Below are positions 50,540 through 58,857 of a stretch of DNA of 59,978 bases, one piece after another (the stretch's first letter is position 1; every line of letters starts with the position of its first letter). Source of the stretch: a virus; IMG/VR virus record IMGVR_UViG_3300036781_000826, positions 1-59,978 of that record, one strand, 5' to 3'. The translations under genes and the position numbers were made by a program. The notes under the pieces are model-generated. The model saw only the letters and a list, made by a program, of their open reading frames with translations, made no database searches and was not told the origin of the DNA.

Positions 50540-51226
50540 ATGCACATGCGCTTGATGAAGATCGGCCTTTTGGCCGCGATGGTGTTCGCCTGGTCGTCGG
50601 CGGCGATCGCCAGCGACGACAGCGTCACCGCGAAGAACGCCTCGCTCACGTCGGTGACCTTCTGTTCGAAGGATATCGGCTCCGGCGTAATGGCCTCCTG
50701 CCAGGTGCCTGTTGACCCTGCCACCGGCGCCAAGATCAGCCCCATGCCCAAGAAGGGCGGCCAGGTTGGCGGCCTGAGCTTCTTCGTGGCCAACACGCCC
50801 ACGATTCAGGCCGCAGCCTACGCGGCGGGCAACTGCATGGGCGGCTTCCAGGCCATCACCGTGACAGGCACGGCCGGCGCGACCGGCACGCTGCACTCGT
50901 TCCAGATCCAGTCCAAGGCCGGCCTGGCGACGGCGAAGCAGATCTACGTCTTCACCTCGAACCCGTCGTCGTCGACCTGCACCGACAAGGGCACATTCAC
51001 GATCGCCTCGGCGGATCGGGCGAAGCTGCTCTCCACCTTCTCGGTTACGCCGGCGATTCCGTCCGGCGACACCGGGTCATATGGCGAAGCGACCGGCATG
51101 GGGCGTGCTTTCGCCACCTCCGGCAACGGAAACCTCTACATCGCGGTAGTCGAGACGGCAGCGGAAACGCCGGCCTCCACGTCGGACCTGATTGTTTCGA
51201 TCGGAGGCTACATTGATCAGCCGTAA
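50540..51226 (+). CDS. Signal-peptide protein in the fibre module
   Basis: A 228-residue protein with a Sec signal (MRLMKIGLLAAMVFAWSSAA, cleavage after AIA near residue 24) and a beta-rich mature part with Cys (VTFCSKDIGSGVMASCQVPV, GNCMGGFQAITV, SSTCTDKGTF). A phage structural gene does not normally need export, so this may be a periplasmic or surface protein made during infection. The start is ATG 50540 or 50546, ribosome site AAGGA. Confidence 0.75.
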   Translation: MHMRLMKIGLLAAMVFAWSSAAIASDDSVTAKNASLTSVTFCSKDIGSGVMASCQVPVDPATGAKISPMPKKGGQVGGLSFFVANTPTIQAAAYAAGNCMGGFQAITVTGTAGATGTLHSFQIQSKAGLATAKQIYVFTSNPSSSTCTDKGTFTIASADRAKLLSTFSVTPAIPSGDTGSYGEATGMGRAFATSGNGNLYIAVVETAAETPASTSDLIVSIGGYIDQP

Positions 51227-52859
51227 GCTCGTCGCCGTAGCCGCGCCGGTCGCTGTGATCTGCTGCTTCTCAAGCGCCGCGAACGCCATCCCGCCAGTCC
51301 AGACCGTGTCGGTGCTTGCCAGCCACAGGCATTTGTCGATCGCCACTTACAATCCGCTGGGCTACTTCCCCAACGTCGATGGGGCCCTCATGTCGACTGC
51401 CGCGTCCATCGGCGTCACCAATGCCCAGACCTACACCGTGAGCTGGTGGCAGTGGGGGCAGCACGTCAACCCGTCCAGCACGAACGATACCAAGTTCGCG
51501 AACACCGGCGGCTATTCCACCAACGGCGCCAATTGCGAAAGCCCTCATGACGGGTTCTGCGCCGCGTTCGACAATTCCGGTGCGTTCATGCAGAACAGCT
51601 TCCTCGACGCCTCCGGCGCGGGCCCGAATATCTCTGGGACCGGCTCTGGCGTCATGGCCAACCAAGTCTGGACCCACTACCTCTTCTCGATCAACCTCGC
51701 GACCGGCAACGCCGCCGTCTATGTGAACAACACCAATGCCCGCGCCTCGGGGCTCTTCACCGTGCCGACGATCGCGAGCGTGACGCCCGATCTGAACGCG
51801 GTCGGCGGCTTCGGGCTGCTGAACGGCCACAAGCTCACCGACCAGGGCTGGGGCTACCAGGCCGACTTCTTCCTCTCAACTGATGACACGGTCTGCAAGG
51901 GTACGTCGCCGATCACCGTCGGCGGCATCAGCTATGCCTGCGCCGCGGCGAATACCGTCCCCGCGGCCCTGCTGGCGAAGTTCATTTCTCCGGCCGGGGC
52001 GCCCGTCGATCCTGGTTCCACCTGCGCTAACCCGACCAATCGCCAGCCGGAACTGTGCTTCGCCGGAAGTGGCTCTGACTATCTGGTGAACAAGGGCTTC
52101 GCGACCAATATCTCTGGCGCGAACGCCGCCAATTGGGCCTATGTGCCCTGGAGCGCCGGGGCCTTCATCTCGCCCGCGCCGTACGGGCCACTGGGCATTC
52201 CTGCCGGGCAACCCACCATGCGCTGGCATCAGGGACGCACCGGTGCTGGCGCCGGCCTAACCACCATCACCACAGACGCCGCCAGTTCGCCCATCGTCAC
52301 CGGCGAGCTGCTGGTGATCACGCTGGTTGGCCAGGATAGCTCGGGAACCGGCAACCACTCCCTGTCGTGCCCGACTGGCGGAACGACGACCTTCACCGCC
52401 CTGGGCCCGGAGATTCCCGCCGGCCAGAACACCAATTCCATCATCTGCTATGGCGTCATCGGCGCCGGCGAGACGGGCGCCTATGCCTTCAGCTGGACCG
52501 GCGCCTTCACGAAGACGGTGGGCTGGCAGATGAGCGAATATGCCAACGTGTCCGCCGTCGACACCGCCGCCAGCGGGGCACAGATCAACGCCTCCAGCAC
52601 GACCTGTCAGAACCCGAATCTTACGACCAGCGTCGCCAACGAGACGGTGGTCAGCTGGTGCATCGACAGCAATGCCGTCACCAAGACATTCGGCCCGCCG
52701 CCGAACGGCTTCAATCAACAGCGCATCAAGTCGGTATCCGGGCCCGAGGTGATGATCAACACCATGTATAAGGTCGGCCTCGGCGGCTCGACCTCCAACC
52801 CCATCACCATGAGCGCCGCCGACGCCTCTGCGGGATACACCCTCGGCCTCAAGCCCTAA
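51213..52859 (+). CDS. Signal-peptide LamG/concanavalin-like protein, TTG start
   Basis: A 548-residue protein starting at TTG 51213, 5 bases after GGAGG, and overlapping the previous gene by 14 bases. A signal peptide (LISRKLVAVAAPVAVICCFS, cleavage after ANA) precedes a beta-sandwich domain (TYTVSWWQWGQHVNPSSTND, NQVWTHYLFSINLATGNAAV) of LamG/concanavalin type and a second immunoglobulin-like region (GELLVITLVGQDSSGTGNHS). It carries several Cys. It may bind glycans on the cell surface. Confidence 0.75.
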   Translation: MISRKLVAVAAPVAVICCFSSAANAIPPVQTVSVLASHRHLSIATYNPLGYFPNVDGALMSTAASIGVTNAQTYTVSWWQWGQHVNPSSTNDTKFANTGGYSTNGANCESPHDGFCAAFDNSGAFMQNSFLDASGAGPNISGTGSGVMANQVWTHYLFSINLATGNAAVYVNNTNARASGLFTVPTIASVTPDLNAVGGFGLLNGHKLTDQGWGYQADFFLSTDDTVCKGTSPITVGGISYACAAANTVPAALLAKFISPAGAPVDPGSTCANPTNRQPELCFAGSGSDYLVNKGFATNISGANAANWAYVPWSAGAFISPAPYGPLGIPAGQPTMRWHQGRTGAGAGLTTITTDAASSPIVTGELLVITLVGQDSSGTGNHSLSCPTGGTTTFTALGPEIPAGQNTNSIICYGVIGAGETGAYAFSWTGAFTKTVGWQMSEYANVSAVDTAASGAQINASSTTCQNPNLTTSVANETVVSWCIDSNAVTKTFGPPPNGFNQQRIKSVSGPEVMINTMYKVGLGGSTSNPITMSAADASAGYTLGLKP

Positions 52860-52914
52860 GCCGTTCGCTCGCTGGCGCGCTTTCCAGGCATCCGGCCACA
52901 AGAAGGGTCGAGCC

Positions 52915-53409
52915 ATGAACTTGACCCGCGCGCTGGCCCGCGCCCGCGAGGACGGCCTGGAAGATGAGTTCCGGGCCTTCCTGCACCGTTTTTTCGGGAT
53001 CACGGCCGCGGTGCTGGTCGTTGATATGGCGAACTTCACGCGCGACACCGAGCGCTCCGGCATCGTCCACGAGATGCTGGCGATCCACGACTTCGAGCGG
53101 GTCGCCGCGCCGATCATTGGCCAGCATGGCGGCCGACGCGTGAAGACGGACGCGGATGCGATATTCGCGCTCTTCGCGGAAGTCGCGCAGGCCGGCGCCG
53201 CTGGTCATGAAATCCTCGCCGCAACCATCGGCAGCGCTGCGGTCGGCTTCGGCGCCATCCTCGATTTCGGTGACGAGATCATGGGCTCCGAGGTGAACAA
53301 GGCGGCGAAAGCCCAGCAGCGCCACGCGCAACACGGCGTGGTCGAACTCACCGAAGCCGCGGCGAAAGCCGCCGGCCGATCCTTCCAGGCCCCCAGGAGC
53401 GCGTCATGA
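52915..53409 (+). CDS. Class III nucleotidyl cyclase-like protein
   Basis: A 164-residue single-domain protein. Residues 30-140 follow the class III adenylate/guanylate cyclase fold: VLVVDMANFTRD (metal D37), IGQHGGRRVKTDADAIFALF (K77 and metal D81), then GFGAILDFGDEIMGSEVNKA (E121, N128, and K132 in place of the usual Arg). Catalysis is plausible but the Arg-to-Lys change and altered base-selecting position make specificity uncertain. It stands between fibre genes and overlaps the spike gene by 4 bases. Confidence 0.72.
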   Translation: MNLTRALARAREDGLEDEFRAFLHRFFGITAAVLVVDMANFTRDTERSGIVHEMLAIHDFERVAAPIIGQHGGRRVKTDADAIFALFAEVAQAGAAGHEILAATIGSAAVGFGAILDFGDEIMGSEVNKAAKAQQRHAQHGVVELTEAAAKAAGRSFQAPRSAS

Positions 53410-54491
53410 CCACCACGACCGTCACGCCGGCAACCCTTGCCGCAGCGCTTGCCGCAGCGAAGCCTGGCGACACCCTGTCCCTCGGCGGCGGCGCCTATGG
53501 CGATGTCGTCTTTCGCCGGCCGGGCGTGACGCTCAGCGGGCCGAAGAATGCCGTCCTGAACTCGCTGACGATCATGTCGCCGGCCGCCAACGTAGTTGTC
53601 GAGGGCTTTACCGTCGATCTGACCCCGACCGCCGCCACGATCACGAGCACCGGCGTCGTGCGCGCTGTGAACATGAGTGGCGTGACCATCCGCGACCTGA
53701 CCATCACCGGCGGCCCGGCGGTCAAGGGCTGTGCGCAGACGGCCCTGGCCGGCGCTCAAAGCGCCTTCGGCGGCAATGTGCTTGGTCTTCCGACGGCCAC
53801 TGGCATCGTGATGGACGGCGTATCGAACTGGTCGGTGGACGGCTGCAGCATTTCCAAACTATTTGCTGGTATCACCACCTGCGGCGAAAACTTCCAGATC
53901 ACCAACAACGAGATCTTCGATCTTCGAACGAGCCCGATCCACGGCACCGTCTGGGGCGACGCCACGATCATCGGCAACTACCTCCACGATTCCACGCCCT
54001 GGAACTTCGGTGGCTCGGGCGATCATGGCGACTACATCCACCTCTGGACCGACCCGGCGAAGTCGTCCGCGCCCATCGCCAATGTCGTCATCACCGGCAA
54101 CCATATAGAGCAGGGCGCTGGCGGCCAGATGCTCGGGATCAACCTCCAGGCCACGCCGCAGGCCGCCACCGGCCTGGGCTTCGCTGCGCCAGTCATCGAT
54201 GGCAACCTGATCCTTAGCGGCCATGCCGAGGGCATCCGCACCGAGGCGGCGGCCGGCGTCGCCATCACCGACAATATCCTGCTCCAGACGTCCGGCGGCC
54301 CGAAGGATGCACCCAGCATCCTGCCGACCTACGGCTCGACGCCGATCCTTCAGCGCAACCTGGCCGTCGACCTCTATGGCTACATGGCCTCCGATCGGAG
54401 CAACATCATCATCCCGACGGGCACGGTGATCGCGCCATGGATGCTGGCGGTGGCACGCGCTCAGTTCGCCGCGAACAGCGCGGCGGCCTAA
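53406..54491 (+). CDS. Right-handed beta-helix tail spike
   Basis: A 361-residue protein. LAAAKPGDTLSLGGGAYGDV is the usual cap of pectate-lyase-like helices, followed by many short turns such as NVVVEGFTVDLTP, VTIRDLTITGGP, FQITNNEIFDLRTSPIHG and VVITGNHIEQGAG. It likely forms a receptor-binding or polysaccharide-degrading spike. No catalytic residues can be assigned safely. Confidence 0.85.
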   Translation: MTTTTVTPATLAAALAAAKPGDTLSLGGGAYGDVVFRRPGVTLSGPKNAVLNSLTIMSPAANVVVEGFTVDLTPTAATITSTGVVRAVNMSGVTIRDLTITGGPAVKGCAQTALAGAQSAFGGNVLGLPTATGIVMDGVSNWSVDGCSISKLFAGITTCGENFQITNNEIFDLRTSPIHGTVWGDATIIGNYLHDSTPWNFGGSGDHGDYIHLWTDPAKSSAPIANVVITGNHIEQGAGGQMLGINLQATPQAATGLGFAAPVIDGNLILSGHAEGIRTEAAAGVAITDNILLQTSGGPKDAPSILPTYGSTPILQRNLAVDLYGYMASDRSNIIIPTGTVIAPWMLAVARAQFAANSAAA

Positions 54492-54518
54492 TCCTCCAAC
54501 AGTTCGAAAGGAGCGGTC

Positions 54519-54917
54519 ATGGCCGCCACCAAGCCCGCGCCTGCGTCCGACGCCGCGCCCGCGTCGCCGAAGATCGCCACGGCCGACGTGGCCAAGATGA
54601 TCGCCGACGCCGTCGCCAAGACCGCCGCGCCGCCGCCGGCCGAACAGGTAATCCCGTGGTTCATCCCGACCTGGCCCGTGGTGCTGGGGGTCGGTCTCTA
54701 CGCGATGAGCTTCTGGGTGCTCTACATCCTGGCGCCGGCCAAGCACGAAGGGCCGAGCGAGCTGTTCAAGACCTTGGCCAGCGCGGTGATCATCACCGCC
54801 TTCATCAACGGCGTGGTGGCGGCGGTCTACACGGCGGCCCGCGACAGCCAGAAGAAGAACGACACCATCGCCGCCCAGGCCCGCGCGATCGCCGCGCAAT
54901 CCCCAACCGCCCCGTAA
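54519..54917 (+). CDS. Holin candidate
   Basis: A 132-residue protein with a Pro/Ala-rich start and two membrane helices (VIPWFIPTWPVVLGVGLYAM and continuing LYILA; then TLASAVIITAFINGVVAAVY), ending in a charged tail. Position at the start of the lysis region and this layout fit a holin. Ribosome site AAAGGAG. Confidence 0.7.
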   Translation: MAATKPAPASDAAPASPKIATADVAKMIADAVAKTAAPPPAEQVIPWFIPTWPVVLGVGLYAMSFWVLYILAPAKHEGPSELFKTLASAVIITAFINGVVAAVYTAARDSQKKNDTIAAQARAIAAQSPTAP

Positions 54918-54956
54918 GCCGCCTCCCCAGTCACCCCGTACTCCAGAGGACCGCCC

Positions 54957-55427
54957 GTGGCCGACGACACCGACCGCGCGCCGCATCGCGCCCGCAGCCG
55001 CTTGCCGGGCGACGACGCCCTGCACGAAGGCCATTACCGGGAAATCCTCGCCAGGCTTGGCGGCCTCGAGGATCGGGTGAGCGAGATCCGCGAGGATTCC
55101 CGTGAAGCCCGCGACGCCACCACGAGGCTTGCCGCCGCGGCCGAGGCCCAGGACCTGCCCACGCGAATCGCCGAGGCTTTCGCGGCCGTCCGAGGTGAGG
55201 AGGTGCGCGCCCGCGCGGACCTGCAGAACACCTCGAACAAGATCACCGACGAGATGCGCCGAGGCCACGACGACCACGAGGAGCGCCTGAAGCGCCTGGA
55301 GACCTTCAAGGACAAGGTCCAGGGCGCCGGCGGCTTCCTCAGCTTCATCGCCAAGAACATGCCCTGGCTGGTGGCGATCGCCATGGCCGGCCTGGCCGGC
55401 CTGGGCTTCAAGGCGCACAATCCGTGA
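54957..55427 (+). CDS. Coiled-coil protein with C-terminal membrane helix
   Basis: A 156-residue protein starting at GTG 54957. Residues 20-125 form a long coiled coil (DRVSEIREDSREARDATTRL), followed by one C-terminal membrane helix (NMPWLVAIAMAGLAGLGF). It could be a second holin or antiholin or a tail-anchored spacer. It overlaps the endolysin gene by 4 bases. Confidence 0.65.
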   Translation: MADDTDRAPHRARSRLPGDDALHEGHYREILARLGGLEDRVSEIREDSREARDATTRLAAAAEAQDLPTRIAEAFAAVRGEEVRARADLQNTSNKITDEMRRGHDDHEERLKRLETFKDKVQGAGGFLSFIAKNMPWLVAIAMAGLAGLGFKAHNP

Positions 55428-56014
55428 CCCTGGCCAGCATCCGTTCCGCGAACCCGCTGGCGGCGTTCTGCATCACCAAGACCATCGGCCTCGAGGGCGG
55501 CCTGGTCGACAGCGCGGCCGACCCGGGCGGCCTCACCGACTACGGGATCTCGTTGCGAGCGGCGCTCGCGCAGGTCGCCCTGCACCCCGACGAGCTGGCG
55601 CTCTACGACGTAGACCACGACGGCCACCTCGACCGCCGCGACATCGCTGGCCTGACCCAGGACGAGGCGGCCGACATCTACCTGGCCGACTGGTGGACGC
55701 CGGGTTGGTACGCCCGGATGGCGCCCCAGGCGATCGCCTGGAAGTGCTTCGACATCGCGGTCAACACCGGCCCCAACCGCGCGGCGCGCATCCTCCAGCA
55801 GGCGCTGTGCGACGTGGGCGCTGCCGTCCCGGTGGATGGCGTCGTCGGGCCGGTGACGGGGCTCACCGTGCGCGGGCAGGCCAGCAAGGACCGGGGTGTC
55901 CGGCTGCTGGCCGCCATCCGGGCCGAGCAGGCCAAGTTCTACCGCGGTCTCGTAGCCGCGCAACCCAAGCTCAAGACCTTCCTGGCCGGCTGGCTCAACC
56001 GCGCCACCGCCTGA
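55424..56014 (+). CDS. Endolysin, GH108 N-acetylmuramidase
   Basis: A 196-residue lysozyme starting at GTG 55424. TIGLEGGLVDSAADPGGLTD is the GH108 motif with catalytic Glu24 (EGG). The rest shows DEAADIYLADWWTPGWYARM and a C-terminal peptidoglycan-binding-like helix (WKCFDIAVNTGPNRAARILQ, DGVVGPVTGL). No signal peptide, so release depends on the holin. Confidence 0.92.
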   Translation: MTLASIRSANPLAAFCITKTIGLEGGLVDSAADPGGLTDYGISLRAALAQVALHPDELALYDVDHDGHLDRRDIAGLTQDEAADIYLADWWTPGWYARMAPQAIAWKCFDIAVNTGPNRAARILQQALCDVGAAVPVDGVVGPVTGLTVRGQASKDRGVRLLAAIRAEQAKFYRGLVAAQPKLKTFLAGWLNRATA

Positions 56015-56187
56015 TGCCTCGAGACCGCGACGGCCTGTTCTTGCTCGTGGCCACCGTCGTCGCTCTCCTCATCCTTTTCCTTTTGGCCAAGCTGGTCCTG
56101 AACAGGGGTTCCCATGCGTCTCTTCTTCGCCGTCGCCGCTCTGCTGATCGCAGCTACGTCCGCGAGCGCCGCGCCGGCCGCGCTTGA
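56014..56187 (+). CDS. Small membrane protein of the lysis region
   Basis: A 57-residue protein joined by TGATG, with one membrane helix (LFLLVATVVALLILFLLAKL) and a basic C-terminus that overlaps the signal peptide region of the next gene. It could be an inner-membrane spanin remnant or accessory holin. Too short for a normal spanin. Confidence 0.5.
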   Translation: MPRDRDGLFLLVATVVALLILFLLAKLVLNRGSHASLLRRRRSADRSYVRERRAGRA

Positions 56188-56719
56188 TTGCAACCAGTTC
56201 CACATCGACCCGGCGGCTAACCAGCAACTCGCGCCCACGGCGGCGACCCATCCGCCGGGCTCCTGCCACATGCGCCACGCTGCCAACGGGATGCAGCTCC
56301 CCGACCCTCTGTGCACGCCCGGAGCCGTCAATCCGACGGTCACCGGAGACGTGCTGCGCAATCCGAAGTTCCGCACCACCTGCGTCCGTGACAAGGGCAC
56401 CTCGGCCGATGCCAAGCGCCAGACCTACGTCTGGTATGGGATCACACCGCCGGCCAACAACGCCACCGGCGCGACCCAGATTTGCGAACTCGACCACCTG
56501 GTCAGCATCGGTCTGGGTGGCTCCGACGACCTGGCGAACATCTGGCCGCAGTGCGGCCCTGCGAACGTCCAGGTCGGCCAGCGCGAGTTCAAGGTGAAGG
56601 ACGCCCACGCCGAGCTTGGCCTGATGCGCGACATCAAAGCTGGCGCGGACCTGCCGACGATCCAGCGGAATGTCGCGCAGGACTGGACGCAGTTCATCGT
56701 GGCGCCCGGCGCCCACTGA
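56114..56719 (+). CDS. Exported HNH-like nuclease
   Basis: A 201-residue protein with a signal peptide (MRLFFAVAALLIAATSASAA) and a C-terminal nuclease-like region: ICELDHLVSIGLGGSDDLAN followed by IWPQCG and KDAHAELGLMRDIKAG. This is an HNH pattern of secreted nucleases (DH-LGG-N-W). It would be exported to the periplasm, perhaps to degrade DNA at lysis or to block incoming DNA. Its location after the endolysin suits late expression. Confidence 0.75.
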   Translation: MRLFFAVAALLIAATSASAAPAALDCNQFHIDPAANQQLAPTAATHPPGSCHMRHAANGMQLPDPLCTPGAVNPTVTGDVLRNPKFRTTCVRDKGTSADAKRQTYVWYGITPPANNATGATQICELDHLVSIGLGGSDDLANIWPQCGPANVQVGQREFKVKDAHAELGLMRDIKAGADLPTIQRNVAQDWTQFIVAPGAH

Positions 56720-56773
56720 AATCCCGAGTTCTCCCGCGCTCAGCGGGCCTTCCTGACATCGTTGGAGAGAAAA

Positions 56774-57112
56774 ATGGAACACCCACAGTTCGCCTACACC
56801 GGCGCGACTCCGCCGAAGGGCTACGTCGGGTTCGTCAACATCCAAGAGACCGAAGGCGGCGTGCGCTTCAGCATTCGAAGCGAGGGTGAGGCACCGACGC
56901 AAGCCGAGTTCACGCTTCCTCGCGACGAGGCGGTGGCCCTTCTCGGGAAGGCCTTGGTCGGCCTGGGCGGTCCGCTGAAGCACGACTATTGGATGCCTGG
57001 CGAGGCCGACTGCCCGAAGGACATCAAGGCCGGGAACGGCGAACTTCGCACGCTCCGGTGCAAGCGCTGCTGCCTCGACAATCCGCGCAGCCAAATCTGC
57101 ACGCCAGGCTGA
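56774..57112 (+). CDS. Hypothetical Cys-containing protein
   Basis: A 112-residue protein starting MEHPQFAYTGATPPKGYVGF at ATG 56774, ribosome site GGAGAG. The C-terminus has ADCPKDIKAG and LRCKRCCLDNPRSQIC, possibly a zinc site. No family recognised. Confidence 0.65.
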   Translation: MEHPQFAYTGATPPKGYVGFVNIQETEGGVRFSIRSEGEAPTQAEFTLPRDEAVALLGKALVGLGGPLKHDYWMPGEADCPKDIKAGNGELRTLRCKRCCLDNPRSQICTPG

Positions 57113-57124
57113 CCAACAGGCGAA

Positions 57125-57140
57125 GGCGGCTTCGGCCGCC
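57125..57140. other. UUCG tetraloop hairpin
   Basis: ggcggc-ttcg-gccgcc, a perfect 6-base stem with a very stable UUCG loop, in the gap before the lipoprotein gene. No T run; probably an RNA stability or pause element. Confidence 0.5.
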
Positions 57141-57186
57141 CCGCCACCCCATTCGCCCGATCACGGGCATCCCCTGGAGACCCACC

Positions 57187-57597
57187 ATGAAACTCCCCAC
57201 CTTCGCGGGGCTCGCCCTCGCATGTCTGAGCCTGGGCGCCTGCTCGACGCTCGCACCCTTGACCGGCAACCCCGTCGCTGACGCCAAGACGGTCGCCGCC
57301 AATGCTGCTGTGGCCAACAGCGCCCAACTGGATTCGCTGGGCACGCTGATCGACAAAATCAACACCGCCCTGCTCGATCACTGCAGCGGCTCGGTGAACC
57401 TGAACTTCGCCCCGCCGGCCCCTCCCGGTTTCACCGGCAACCTGCAATGCACCTCGACCGCGAGCCAAGGCGGCATGGTGCCCCTGGCCTCGATCCAGGC
57501 GCTGGCCAACGGCACCGCGACGCTCAGCACGACCGGCAAGAACTCGGCGTCGGGCTCGCTCACGGTGAGCACGCCCAACTCTCCCCTGAAGCAATAG
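57187..57597 (+). CDS. Lipoprotein of the lysis region
   Basis: A 136-residue protein with a lipoprotein signal (FAGLALACLSLGAC, lipid at Cys20). The mature part has a helical start (ADAKTVAANAAVANSAQLDS) and Ser/Thr-rich end. It may be an outer-membrane spanin or an anchored late protein; the length exceeds most outer spanins. Confidence 0.65.
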   Translation: MKLPTFAGLALACLSLGACSTLAPLTGNPVADAKTVAANAAVANSAQLDSLGTLIDKINTALLDHCSGSVNLNFAPPAPPGFTGNLQCTSTASQGGMVPLASIQALANGTATLSTTGKNSASGSLTVSTPNSPLKQ

Positions 57598-57605
57598 GCC
57601 GCCCC

Positions 57606-57839
57606 ATGGACACTCCCGAATCCACACTCACCGCCATGCTTGTCGATGGCGAAGCCCACACCGAACTCTTGCGGAAGATCGCCCTTGTCGGCGGTGATCT
57701 TCGGCGCAGCGTGGAGGCCCTGCTGGAGTCGCCAGAGGGTCGGGCGCTCCCGGCCGATGTAGCCGGTGATCTCGGCGCCAAGGCCATCGCCTTCCATGCG
57801 GCAGTGGCCGACCTGGCGCGGGACAAGGCTCAGCCGTGA
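57606..57839 (+). CDS. Small acidic helical protein
   Basis: A 77-residue protein starting MDTPESTLTAMLVDGEAHTE at ATG 57606. It is helical with a GGDLRRSVEALLESPEGRAL segment. Its TGA overlaps the GTG of the next peptide. Function unknown. Confidence 0.6.
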   Translation: MDTPESTLTAMLVDGEAHTELLRKIALVGGDLRRSVEALLESPEGRALPADVAGDLGAKAIAFHAAVADLARDKAQP

Positions 57840-57937
57840 AGCCTCTCTTCGAAAGCACCGTCATCGTCCTGCTGGTGGTGGCCGCCATGGGCCTGGCGGT
57901 GACCATCGGCGCCGCTATCGCGAGGGCGTGGCCATGA
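57836..57937 (+). CDS. 33-residue membrane peptide
   Basis: GTG 57836 to TGA 57935-57937, linked by GTGA and ATGA overlaps to both neighbours. The product (ESTVIVLLVVAAMGLAVTIG in the middle) is one membrane helix. The exact overlap pattern supports it; it may be a small holin-like peptide for the lipase. Confidence 0.55.
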   Translation: MKPLFESTVIVLLVVAAMGLAVTIGAAIARAWP

Positions 57938-58782
57938 GCCTGTCCAACGCCGACCTGGCGGTGCTGGTGTTGATCGCAGGCGACGCCGATGTGATCGATG
58001 GCCAGCCTGGCGTCAGCTCCGGCGGCAACCCCGTGATGCCGCCGACCGGCGATCCAGCGATCAGCTACCTGACGGCCGCCCACTTCGAACCCCTGGCCCA
58101 GATCCGGGCCAACGACCTGTTCGCGGTGGACGCCGACAACCAGTACTACGGCCTGGTCTGCCGGTGCACGGCCGCGGTCGGGGCCCTGATGCCCGGAGAC
58201 ACCCTGATCGCCATCAGGGGCACGCTGAGCGCCATGGAGTGGCTGAACAACCTGGGGGCCATCTTTCCCGTGGCAAATCCCGAGGGCTTCGGCGGCAGCG
58301 TCGGCGGCGGCTTCCTGGGCGTGTTCGACAGCATGACGCTCTCGGACATGAGCGGCAAGCACATCGCAGGGAACTTCTGGGCGAACCTCGTCGGGCTCGC
58401 CAAGGGGTCAACGCGGCTGTTCCTGGTGGGCCACAGCCTCGGAGCGGCCTTGGCTGGGCTCATGGCCCCTCGGCTGCAACAGGCGCTCCTGGGCGTCCCC
58501 TGCGAGCTGATCCCGGCGTTCTTCGCACAGCCCAATATCGGGGCGTTCGGTTTTGGCGAAGGATTTCTGAAGTCGGTCCCGGCGTTCCATGCTGTGGCCT
58601 TCGAGGCAGACGTAGTGCCCCAAGTCCCCGGCTTCCCGTTCGAGCGCCTGAAGGCCGGCGGCCCGACCCAGAACGTGATCGCGCTGCCGAGGGGAGGGCC
58701 GGGCGCTCCGCCGGCGCCGGAGTTGGACTTCGTGACCAACCACGACCCCCACACCTATAGCGCGATGCTCCTCGCAACCTGA
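57934..58782 (+). CDS. Class 3 lipase (alpha/beta hydrolase)
   Basis: A 282-residue enzyme. GDTLIAIRGTLSAMEWLNNL (oxyanion region), GGGFLGVFDSM, the nucleophile elbow FLVGHSLGAALAG (S168), D226 in VAFEADVVPQVPG and H273 in NHDPHTYSAML match the lipase_3 fold with a full Ser-Asp-His triad. No signal peptide is present, so it would act inside or be released by a holin. It is the last late gene, followed by a terminator. Likely substrates are membrane lipids. Confidence 0.88.
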   Translation: MSLSNADLAVLVLIAGDADVIDGQPGVSSGGNPVMPPTGDPAISYLTAAHFEPLAQIRANDLFAVDADNQYYGLVCRCTAAVGALMPGDTLIAIRGTLSAMEWLNNLGAIFPVANPEGFGGSVGGGFLGVFDSMTLSDMSGKHIAGNFWANLVGLAKGSTRLFLVGHSLGAALAGLMAPRLQQALLGVPCELIPAFFAQPNIGAFGFGEGFLKSVPAFHAVAFEADVVPQVPGFPFERLKAGGPTQNVIALPRGGPGAPPAPELDFVTNHDPHTYSAMLLAT

Positions 58783-58812
58783 ACGCCGCCGTCTCTCTCC
58801 AGCGGTGCGTAG

Positions 58813-58851
58813 AGCCCGGTCTGTCCCTTCGCGGGGATGGCCGGGCTTTTC
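58813..58851 (+). terminator. Late operon terminator
   Basis: Arms agcccgg (58813-58819) and ccgggct (58841-58847), with the complementary-looking interior gtccc/ggggat extending the stem, followed by tttt. It closes the late operon and faces the convergent NYN gene. Confidence 0.75.
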
Positions 58852-58857
58852 TGCGTT

